DNA from: Rhododendron vialii
Taxonomy: Eukaryota; Streptophyta; Magnoliopsida; Ericales; Ericaceae
NCBI RefSeq assembly: GCF_030253575.1
Contig: NC_080560.1
Location: forward strand, 37,341,001 to 37,405,000
Reading direction: 5' to 3'
Length of the DNA: 64,000 nt
The position numbers and the translations under genes are program-made. Shown here piece by piece: positions 48,381-58,627 of this stretch. Each line of letters starts with the position of its first letter. Position 1 is the first letter of the stretch. The notes beneath the pieces are model-generated. The model had not been told where the DNA came from. It was given only the letters and a program-made list of their open reading frames with translations, and did not search any database.

Positions 48381-48542
48381 TTAAGCATTGAGCTCCTCCT
48401 CCTCATCGAACTCTTCTTCCTCCGGAATGTAAGCTAGCCCAGAGGTCACACCAATCCTCTCATCATAGTATTCAACCCTCTTTCGGATATGATTTTGCTT
48501 TTTATAGCATTTCTTTGATTTTTCTTTGAGGAATAGGGTCAT
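48381..48542 (-). CDS. Small reading frame conserved with the plus-strand relative
   Basis: 53 codons starting MTLFLKEKSKKCYKK and ending in a glutamate-rich stretch, matching 3123-3302 of the other element over VEYYDERIGVTSGLAYI. A stop here truncates the acidic tail, although the sequence beyond the stop still encodes a similar acidic segment. Function unknown; may be a relic. Confidence 0.3.
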   Translation of the reverse strand: MTLFLKEKSKKCYKKQNHIRKRVEYYDERIGVTSGLAYIPEEEEFDEEEELNA

Positions 48543-49873
48543 TTGAAGTGAGATTTGTAAGGAGAGAGATTGAGGGGCCAATGTTGAGGGCTTAGAGAGA
48601 GAGATGAAAATTTGGAGCTTTAACATTTGTAGTGGAAGAGGAGAGAAATTTTCGCCTTTTTGCATCTCAACCACTTCTATCACATTCACACCACCCCCAA
48701 ACCTTCTTAAAACATTGAAAACTATAGACACACAACCCTCCGAACATCCGGTTACCTAGGTTTGAACAATGGAAGAGACTCGGACTATGGTTCAAAATAA
48801 GGACAAAGTGACTCTTATGTGGTTTAATCAAGCAAAAATGCCTTGAATCATTTCCTAAGTACGCTAACAACTCCAAACAAGATGCACAAGAGATATAAAC
48901 ACTACTCCAGCATGAACAAAAGATATTATTTACGCAAATGCGGAAAATGAAAGCAAAAAGCATGGGATGCTTAAGAATGAATCTCTACTCTAGCGATGCA
49001 CAACACTTGACTTGACTTTTAAGCTAAACTTGTTCATCAATGTTCATGTATATGCACGTGACATGGATTCAAACACATAACCAAATTCGACGGGATACAC
49101 GACTCTTGCCATATTGACACAATTGAGCATAATTAAAGTATCTAGAAAGCGAAATCACTACTAACAAGGAAAGATTACACAAAAAATTTGAAAATTGTAC
49201 CAAAAGCAGAAAAATGAGACAAGTCTCATGAACATATATATAGCATATATATATCCCTCACCCCAACTTAAACGATGCTATGCCCTCATAGCATAAAGAA
49301 CAACAATATTGAGAGGAAAGAACAAAAGATTGTACCTTCGGGAGAATGTCAACCCCCGTATACCTCGACCAAGTTGGAGGCTTTCTTGTCATTGCTTCCC
49401 TTCGTCATTGGAACTGCTTCCAAGGCTCACTCTTTCGGCTCCTCCATCGGAACCACAACTAGTCACACAAGGTCATCGCCAGGGCTTTCTTAGTCTTACA
49501 ATCGCGACACGTAATCGCACCCATGCTTAGGGCTCCTGAATGCCTCACTCATCCTAGCTTTTAGACCTAAACCACCAAGGCTGGTGTGGTAGCATGCTTA
49601 CCCTGCAAAAGACTTAAGAACCAACTACCTACTAAGAAGCAAATGACATTAGTATCGCCTGGCTCGTGTTATCCAGGCCCAACAACTGACAAGTAAAATT
49701 AAATCCACCAAATCGTCACGTGATTGCACGGGTACTACTTTTCTCCCCATATCCAACTCATAGTGCCGTAGAGCAAGTCATGCAACAACTTGGAGCTAGA
49801 GACGGGTGGCTATACCGGACCATCAAAAGAGAAAAAGAAAAAAAAAGAAAAGAGAGGGAGAAAAAGAAAGAGT

Positions 49874-51244
49874 TTATGTACATTCAGCCAAACGCGGGCT
49901 CCGAATGTTTATCATGCCAACTAGAGCTAATAAAATGAACATAGCACTACATTCCACACGTTGCTTCAAAAATTGAATCCGACCATGCCACAAAAATAGA
50001 TACTTGGAGTAGCACATTTGCAGAATTCGTTTTAAAAACTTAAGTTCTACCAAGTGCATAGCCCAAACAAAATCAATTTTCAAATTGTTGAGAAATTCTA
50101 CTATAAAAGGATCGTAAACCATATCAACATTCTCAACACCAAGAAAATCAATTAGTTCTACGATTGGTAACTTCTCAAGATTAGGCCCACATGCATCTTA
50201 TTTTTCTAACAAAGAGTGGAAAGAATCTACCTCGCCATCCATTTCCTTAGCGGTGAGAAAATCAAGGCACGGAGAATTCGAAGGGACAATTGTAGCTTCC
50301 ATGGGCTTCAACTCTTCAAAGATTAGTTCATAAGCATCCTGTTTAGCCAACAAAGAATACAAGTAATCCATTTCGGCATCCATTTCCTTAGCAGTGAGAG
50401 GTTTTGCCAACGGATCTTCATAGTAGACGCCCGATGCATCAAGCAGGTTCATCTCATGAGCAAGAAGTAATTCCTCCGAGGAAGGATCAAGCTATGAGAG
50501 ATCAGAAGAGACAACCTTAGCAGTGAGGCATTTCTCCCCTGGATCATCACAAAGAGGGGGATCCATAAAAGGAGAACTCTGGACCTCAGTTTCATCAATA
50601 GGCTCATCACTCCAAGCAGACTCTGAGAAGCTGTCACAATCTAAACTAACATTTTCAACAAAGATATGTGGCTCAATTTCCTCTTCTATGACATTTGAGT
50701 TAGACTCTTGACAATGTTGAGCATAAATCCGAGAGTGTAAAATTTGAGCCAACCAATCAAAGAAATCTAAGGCTTCAGCGGGTTCTTTTTCAAAAAGTTT
50801 GCCATCACACATCATGTCTAAGAATCGTTGACTCTTTTGAGAAAGTCCATCATAAAAATAGTTAGCAATTTTGAAATTTTCAAAGCCATGATTCGGGATC
50901 GCAATGAGCAAATCCTTATATCTTCCCCAACATGTATAAAATGACTCATTTACTCTTTCAGCAAAAGTTTGAATTTGGTTCTTAAGATCAAACCAATTGG
51001 TAATGGTCATATGACTTTTAAAAACATTGGTGTCATGAGTGGCTATGCAAGGGGGTGTGAAAATTTGATTTGGACAAAGGTAATCCCGCAAAGTCTTGTG
51101 AGGTGTGATAACTTGATTGGGACAAAGGTAATCCCGCAAAGTCTTGTGCGGTGTGATGATTTGATTACGACAAAGGTAATCCCGCAAAGTCTTGTGGGGT
51201 GTTTCCCACTGTGCTACCGCCATTCTAGCAGATAAATAAGACAA
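49874..51244 (-). pseudogene. gag gene of the non-autonomous element, two in-frame stops
   Basis: A single frame of about 456 codons interrupted by TAG near 50489-50491 and TAA near 50195-50197. The N-terminal part carries a motif repeated three times with a 48-bp period (KTLRDYLC), then NWFDLKNQIQTFAERVNESF, RYKDLLIAIPNHGFE, and FYDGLSQKSQRFLDMMCDG, which is the plant retrotransposon gag domain (Athila type). The C-terminal half has the LTAKEMD repeats shared with 1028-1624. ATG at about 51223 is the likely start. Gag would form the particle shell. No CCHC knuckle is visible. Confidence 0.85.
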
Positions 51245-51502
51245 AAAGTAAACAGGCTAGAGGGGCTATGCCACCACCTCTCTCAAAACAGTTCCGTGGG
51301 GTTATGCCACCACCACGGCTATAGATGCAGTAATAAATAGAAAGCAGAAAGGCAGTTGATGCTCGACTAGCTTCGTTAAACCTCAAGTCGAATTGGTGGC
51401 TCAGTTAGAGGTATCCGCTAAGCCGAGCTCAAAGTACACAAAGAAAAAATAAACGGAGTACTTATAGTGGTTTGTCGAACCTCCAAATAAGCTATATTAA
51501 GA

Positions 51503-51520
51503 TTCCCCGGCAACGGCGCC
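51503..51520 (-). other. Primer-binding site, tRNA-Asp type
   Basis: Complement of TTCCCCGGCAACGGCGCC, matching the 3' end of plant tRNA-Asp, five bases from the 5' LTR. Confidence 0.88.
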
Positions 51521-51525
51521 AAAAA

Positions 51526-53329
51526 TGCTTCGCCTTCAAACCTCGCCTTCAAATATAAGGTTGAAAACCCCAAGCGTAGGGCTAGGTTGTCGGTAGCATA
51601 ATAACCGAAAAGTCCGGGATCGTACCCACAGAGAATCGAAAACAGCTTATTCGGAATGTAGGTTTTATATGGTGGATTATGGCGTTAAAGACGGCCAACT
51701 TGATTTTGCTTTGAAAGGTGAAAATTGCCAAGGCAAAAGACTAGGAAAACGCCTAATTAACTTAAAGGAGGCAAGTCTAGGGATCGTCTAACTCTTGACT
51801 TAAGCCATTACCGGTTCTCAATTATAACTCAGGCGAGAGTCACGACCGCGTGCTCACGGCCCGAAGATTTAGCTTTAAAAAACTATGTTTATCGAAAGAT
51901 GTGATTAACCGGAATTAAATCAACCTATTTTTGCTAATGTAGTATCTAACACGTAGGAGGCCACGAGCCCTCAATATGCCACTTGCCAAGACCGCTTGAC
52001 TAAACGACGTACTAAGGAGTTAACATCCCTCGCTTAGACCAAAATGGCTAGGTTAATGAAATTTCGAAAACCATGATTTTAAGCCCGAAGGTTTGAGAAC
52101 CAAATAACCGCCTAGATCTTTAGGATAGATTAGCCCAAGACTTAGCCAAAAGACTACTCACACATAGCTAAAAGACTAGACATGGTAAGAAAATGGAGCG
52201 AAAGATTTAACCGAAGAAAACAAAAATAAACTTGATTTATGCAAAGATCCAAAGCGTAGCTACAACATTAATAAACGAGAAATTAACATAAAGTAAATAC
52301 TTACTTGAGTTCTAAGGAAATTACAATAGGAAAAGCATGAACAACAATGGAGATCTCTCCTAGAGAGAGAACTAAAACTAGAACATAAAGTAGATATGAG
52401 ATAAAGTGGGAGAGAAAAGTATTTATACAACTCAACTTCTCTCCCAACAAATATCCTAGAAACATACTATAAGTAGCAATTATTCCATAAATCGAAAGTC
52501 CAAAAAGTAGCAAATATCTGGCCGAGAGCTCCCCGTATCGATACAGATTATGCAAAGTATCGATACCACATCGCTAAGCTGAGAAGACCAATTTCCCGTA
52601 ACGCTCCCGTATCGATACGGTCCATAATCCGTATCGATACGGAACAATCTGGCTACCCACTGAACCAACGCGTATCGATACGGTACATAATCCGTATCGA
52701 TACGCGGAGCTTATCTCCAAAACTTCAGGCCAGCCTCCCAGACTTGACACCCAACGGCCCTGGAGCTCCACAACATCTTATTTTAAAGTTAAGTAAAGAC
52801 TACATTTTAAACATTTCTTTTACCTTTTCTTTATTTTAATTTATTTAATGAAAATAAAAAAGTACCCCCCATTTGGAAATAATGGCATTACCAGAATTTC
52901 AAGATTCTAATTAAATCAAAATGTCAACCCTCCACTTTTAGTGTAAAATGAAAAACTGTGCATTTTTCTCAAGCGAAAATGGCTCAAAACATGACCTTGC
53001 TCTTCAAATAAAACCTTGTAACTTTGTGGTTACTCTTAGAAAAATTCAAGGATCAATTACCGCCATTTTTAATCTCGAGAATCGATACTTTTTCTGAAAG
53101 TCATTTTTCCATACTTAGACAGATTTTAAGGGGCCGACAGGGTCTTCGGGTACTTGGAAGCACTTGGGCCATCTATGGCGTTAAAATGCGCCTTATTTGC
53201 ACGTTTTACCTGAAAACACTTAAAACACACCTTACGTGCAATATTGAATAAAAACGACAATTAAAAGCTAAAAACACTTCTAACTAACGGACTTAAGCAC
53301 CACGATCAAGCAATCTTAGGTGCGTATCA
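51526..53329 (-). repeat. 5' LTR
   Basis: 1804 bp. TATA box GTATAAATAC on the minus strand at 52428-52419. Hairpin arms GTATCGATAC at 52535-52544/52557-52566, 52609-52618/52631-52640 and 52672-52681/52694-52703. Confidence 0.95.
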
Positions 53330-53550
53330 CTCGCCTGTTCTAGTTGGATGCTAATCGCCATTATTTGACCGTTCTAGTCATCTCCGTCGCCGTCGTCAAG
53401 CACTCGATTGCCGTCGTCATTCCAACAACGAGATCAACGGACGAAAAACAGAGATCAACCCACGTCCCAGACTTCCTTCGTCGTCGATCGCCCTTTGTCG
53501 CTGACATCGCACTCCTCCTCGCCGTCGTCCTTCGTCGTCGATCGTCGCCC

Positions 53551-53915
53551 TTCGTCGCTTTTGCATATATGTATATATAGTTTCTGATTTATATAACATT
53601 ATATATGATCTACTGTCTTGTAAGACATTTTATATGATGTTCTGTTGCTTCTGCATATATGTATATATAGTTTCTGATTTATATAACATTATATATGATC
53701 TACTGTCTCGTACGACATTTTATATGATGTTCTGTTGCTTTTGCATGTATGTATATATAGTTTCTGATTTATATAACGTTATATACAATATACTATCTCG
53801 TGAGACATTATATATGATATTCTGTCGCTTTTGCATATATGTATATATAGTTTCTGATTTATATAACGTTATATACGATCTACTATCTCGTGAGATATTA
53901 TATATGATGTTCTGT
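53551..53915 (+). repeat. 90-bp tandem array, four copies
   Basis: The marker GCATATATGTATATATAG recurs at 53563, 53653, 53743 (one change) and 53833, a period of exactly 90. Because 90 is divisible by three, a frame at 53634-53930 stays open with 30-residue repeats rich in Y, I and C; I regard the frame as a by-product. Confidence 0.85.
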
Positions 53916-54089
53916 TCAACAAATATATAGGGTTATATATGGTTATATCAATGTTGGTAACTGAGTCCAGTTCAAGGTATATATAGGAACTCATTAGCAA
54001 AGCACAATTGAACAGTTAATAATATATAAGTTAGGGTTTTGATTGCGAGTAGATATGATTATATCAAATTCTGATCATTATATGTCTAC

Positions 54090-54700
54090 TTTATTGAATT
54101 GGTCCGCGCAACGGCCTTACTGACTTATTATTTGTGCAGTTGTTCAAGGGGTGAAGAGTATTAAGTTACATGTGAAATCGACCGTAAAGAAGGCGACGGC
54201 GACAAAGGGAAAGAAGTTACAAGATCTCCTCTTCTTTTTTTTCCCATTTTTTTTAGAGTTAGAAATGACAGAATCTCATGTATAGTGTTATAAGGCTATA
54301 TGTTTATTTTTTGTCACACTTATTATGTTTTTTTGTGTGTATTTATTTATGTGGCAAAATAATACACATATAAAGTTCTTTGTTTGTTTTTGCATTGTAA
54401 ACATATATAAGATTATTTATATACGGTTATCAGAAGTTAGTCAATGAAGCCGCTGCGCGGACCAATTCAATAAAGTAAAACATATAACGTTATATGTGAG
54501 TTTCTATGCTGTGAAACTCCAAAAAAATAAAACATATAACATTATATGAAAGCTGCTGACTTGTGTACCTCCCAACAAAAAAAGAACATATATTGTTACT
54601 CGAAGCAAGTCATTGAGGCTGCTGCGCGGACCAATTCAATAAAGTAAAAATATAATGTTATATGGGAGTTTTTGTGCAGCGAAACTCCAAAAAAATTATA
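54090..54700. repeat. Direct and inverted copies of a CTGCGCGGACCAATTC block
   Basis: Near 54441-54477 and 54618-54654 the block GCTGCGCGGACCAATTCAATAAAGTA occurs in direct orientation about 177 bp apart, and once inverted at 54091-54124. Each is near near-palindromes such as CATATAACGTTATATG. Confidence 0.7.
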
Positions 54701-55027
54701 GAACATATACCATTTTATGTTAATTTATGTACGTTCAGATGTAAACGTGGAATGTTATATGTTCTTGTATTATAATAAAAGAAAGATTTTAAAAACTCAT
54801 ATAACATTAAATGCGAGCCGATGAATGAGTATATAACATATAATGTAAGTATCGCACGTTAAATGAGAACTGATGAACGAGTATATAATGTTATATATGT
54901 ACAATTACGTTATATACAGTGTATCAGAAAAAGAGAATCTTTTGTCGCTTTATTCCGACGTAACTGCTGGGATTTCAAATGTAGAACGGATAATGGGCTA
55001 AAAATATGGGATTTGAATGGAAAGTGT

Positions 55028-55033
<6 letters not shown>

Positions 55034-55066
<33 letters not shown>
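55034..55066. repeat. (CT)n microsatellite
   Basis: Uninterrupted CT run in the right arm of the TIR element. Confidence 0.9.
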
Positions 55067-55069
<3 letters not shown>

Positions 55070-55337
55070 TGGACTCTGTTTTCCTTTTGGATATGGGAAC
55101 AACGTGACTATGGGAGATTTTATAAGAGTGGGATATGAGAGATTTTATAGGAGTGAGATATATCAGATTAACAGTTTTTAAAAGTAAGGGTATTTTGGTC
55201 CTGAACTAATTCCTTTTTTAATTGAATTGGACTTAAAGCCTCACCAAAACCTAATTAGTGGACTAGAGGGGTTATGAAATTTAGAAGTGGATTTAGTGGG
55301 TTACAAATATACTATAGTGGACTTTCCAACAATTTTT

Positions 55338-55503
55338 TATTAATTTTAATGTTCGTAATTGAGAAGAAAGGGTGAAAATGACGTGAATATGGGTGTGGTG
55401 GTTAATATGCAAGGCTTGAAAGTCATGGGAATTAGTGTAATTTGGTGTGTGTTCCAGGGGAAAACTTTTCCCATTTTCCTCCTACCTCTCACTCTCGAAT
55501 GAG
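55338..55503. other. Short spacer between two TIR elements
   Basis: No supported feature. Confidence 0.4.
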
Positions 55504-56618
55504 GAGAAACTTTTTGGCATCACTGGTATACCAAAGACCTGGTATCCCCCCTTCACAAAATCACTATTACTAGTTTTTTCCGCCTCTATACACAAAAAAC
55601 TACCTCCGCCCAAATTACTCCTGTGCCTAGCCCTACTAACATCTTCGCTTTCTTCTCATCCAATTGTTTTTTTTTTTTTGGACTTTAATTTACACGTAAA
55701 ACATAAATCTTGAGGACATAAACCATTCTAAAAAAATAAAAGGTCCTTAGTCAAATTTTACAGTAGTAAAATTTTCATTGAAAGCACAAAGATTAAATGA
55801 TATTGTGAGTAATAATTATGGTATACTGTGAGTTTTTTCAACTAAATGATTTATCCCTAGTGAGAAAGATGTGTAATAATTATGGGATACTATGAGTTTT
55901 TCAAGTCATAGGTCTTATATAATTGTATGAAATCTTGTTTGCAAAGTAATTAGAACTCCAGCCTAAATGATGTTTATTTAATTTTGGAATTTTTTAGCAT
56001 AGAAACTCAAATAATTAGAAATTTAGATATTCCGTTGGTTTTGATTTTGGAAAACAAAAATTCTACAATGAGTTCTATAGTAACATGCATGACTTGTATT
56101 TTCGTAATTCATTGATTGTTTTCAATACAAATTAACCAAGTATGATTTGGAAAAATCAAATCATAGACTAATTAGGAAATTGAAAAGAACCACAGTTAAT
56201 CTTGTTGTGTCGTATTCGAGTCGTGTTGATTTGGGTTAATGTGTCAATCCCGAAAATTAAACAGTTAGTGTGTCCTTATCGAGTTACATGAGTCAAATTC
56301 GTGTTTGTCCCATTTAATTTTAATTTGCGTTGCCAGGTCGTATCATATTCGTGTTGTGTTTGTGTCGTATTAACGGATAGCGTCCCGAATTTCCACCATG
56401 CTGGGATAGGCAGAGGAGTAATTTGGTCGGCGGGGGGTGTGGGGTTAGTTTTTTGTGGACAGAGGCGGGAAAAAACCAATTGTTTTAGTGCCAATAGTGA
56501 ATTGGAGTGGAATAATTATAGTTGAAGTCCTAAGAAAATATAGTTTGCCACATGTCACTTTTTTTGTAAAGGAGGGATGCCAGGTCTTTGGTATACTAGT
56601 GATACCAAAAAATTTCTC
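55504..56618. mobile_element. TIR element with 44-bp terminal repeats
   Basis: Bases 55504-55547 match the inverse of 56575-56618 with four mismatches, sharing GTATACCAAAGACCTGG. Flanking 9-mers tcgaatgag and aaggatgag agree at six positions, a weak hint of a 9-bp Mutator-like duplication. 1115 bp. The interior near 56190-56390 has repeated gtgtcgtatt/cgtgttg fragments like those in plant hAT relics, perhaps an older nested piece. No transposase. Confidence 0.7.
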
Positions 56619-56982
56619 AAGGATGAGTCAAGCCCATTTGTTGGCTTAATTTGTCTCTTTGGATAGTAGCATCTCATAAAAAGAGAAGGGGAGGAGAACT
56701 TGCAGTTGGGGAGAGAGGGAGAGAGAGAGAGAAGCTGAGCATGGCATAAATAGGAGTGGAGAATTCGGTCCGGTTGTGATGGAATTTCAGTGTGATGTTG
56801 ATGGTAGTTAAGTTAAGCTACATATCTAATGAATATAATAATTTTGAAGGTAAATTGGGGCTTTACACTCTAAAAAGATATAAGGAGTAAATTACAACTC
56901 GATAACGGGATATATGAAAATATGTCTTTTGTCAATCAATTGCCAATACAAAGAGCTCAGCTTTTTAGAACATATTATTTAA

Positions 56983-58596
56983 TCAGGGTCCAGCAATTAA
57001 CTTTCCCAATTCCACAGTATACCCAATAAAGGCGAAGCAAGCAATAATACAAGTGGACACAGCAAGCGCGATAGCATGTGCTAACACAGCAAAAGTAGAT
57101 GTGATGAACGCAATCATCAGGAAAAACATGGAAACTATAATAAGACCCACTGCTCCAAAATAGCGCTTATTGTAACGATCAGCCTTCGCTGCCGCTAAAG
57201 AATATAACATAGCAGCGAGGCACAGAAATATAGATGTAACGGAGCATACCATGGCTATGGTGTTGGTTATGACAAATGCTTTGAAAGCTGATTCTCTTGC
57301 TAGGATTACCATACCTTGGTCTCGACCTTTGTTGCCATCATAGCCACCTGGAATTGTGAAGGCCGCTGCGAAAGTGATCGTGGCTATAAGTGCAGCCACT
57401 ATCACGAAAGTTTGGAATAGCTTTACGGAACGCTCAAGTGCCTCATCCCTTTCCTTCCATTCAGCTTCTGCTCTCTTCTGTTGTTCCTTCGATTTAGCTT
57501 CTGTTCTCTTCTCTTTTTCATGTCTACGAGCTTTCTCCAATTTTGCTAAGTTGACATGAGCGTTGCAGGCTAGGTTTCTCCCACCACTAGCTTTAATTCC
57601 CGAATAATCCAAAAAGGCATCATCCTACATTTTTTTGATAAGTTGATCATCAACTGAAAACCAAATCATCTAAAACAGTATACCATATAAACAATATTTG
57701 ACCAAGCCTCCATTAAACCACACTAATATCGGTTTTCTAAAGAAAACCAATCAGGGGGAGAGAGAGAGATTCAAAATCAATAAAACTATGGATTATTATC
57801 CTGATTTAATATCAAGCATGTTTGCGATAGTTGTGCATACATATTTTATATTTTAGTTTATAGTTTCAGATTCTACCATAGATCAAGATTCTAAATTTCA
57901 GTAGAAGCAGATTAACAGATTTACTATAACTGTGAGTTTATCATTAAGGTGCAATAAAAGCTAATAGCAAAAAACCTGAAAAATGAGCTTCTATAAAACT
58001 TAAGGCTTAAAATCTGATCCAAAAAGTTCAAAAAATTACCCAAACCCAACCTTGGAACTTTCAGAATTTCATTCATTTTTTAGCTTTTCAAAATCCGTAA
58101 AATTTGAGAATTACTTATCTGGAATATTTGGTAAACACTTCAAAATAATTTTGAAAAACTAAAATATCAAAATCTGCAACAATAATTTCTCGTAAACACC
58201 CACATTGTAGTAGCTAGGATTGGTTTAAAATATTCTAAACTTGACAAATACTACTATCCTTATTCCATGTACATCGGTCCGTAAAAGTTGAAATCCTACC
58301 TCCATTATTGATTTATTAGAATTTTGTTTTGTTGATCTCCTCGCTATTAAATGTTTCTAGACCTCTAAGAAACTCCAAGGCATTAATTAAGATCTATACA
58401 AGTAGTCTTTTAGGAAACTGGGATCTCAAGAGGTTTCTGTTTCTTCCGTTACTGATGTATTTCTGGTTTTGTTAACTGATTTTCTTCGGTTGACACCTTA
58501 TCAAATGCAGTGCCGGCTTAGAGGATAGGCAAGAAAAGTATGCGCTTTGAGCCTCAAAAAAAGGCTAAAAATGAGAGCCTCCAAATTTTTGGACCC

Positions 58597-58627
<31 letters not shown>

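Larger units (their letters stand above)
44951..53329 (-). mobile_element. Complete non-autonomous Athila-like LTR retrotransposon
   Basis: Two LTRs (51526-53329 as 5' LTR, 44951-47624 as 3' LTR in minus orientation), TGATACGC...GAAGCA, flanked by a perfect 5-bp duplication ctcgc (44946-44950, 53330-53334). A tRNA-Asp primer site lies next to the 5' LTR and a polypurine tract next to the 3' LTR. The 3.9 kb interior has a gag frame with two stops and no pol. The 3' LTR is enlarged by a hAT-like insertion. I count about 30 substitutions between LTRs. It is related to the element at 1-5579 in gag, leader, interior and the start of the LTR, but the LTR 3' ends differ. Confidence 0.95.
44575..55330. 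mobile_element. TIR DNA element of about 2.4 kb, interrupted by a retrotransposon
   Basis: Left end CATAAGTCCACTATACCAC... (to 44655) and the inverse of the right end 55250-55330 form imperfect TIRs of about 80 bp, both containing AAGTCCACTATA, CTAAGTCCA/CTAAATCCA, TTCTAAATT and AGTCCACTAA. Flanks carry a 7-bp aattttt repeat (44568-44574, 55331-55337), low in complexity. The element was split by the LTR retrotransposon at 44951-53329. Its right arm contains a 90-bp tandem array and ATAACGTTATAT-type palindromes. No transposase. Long TIRs suggest a Mutator-like origin, unproven. Confidence 0.65.
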
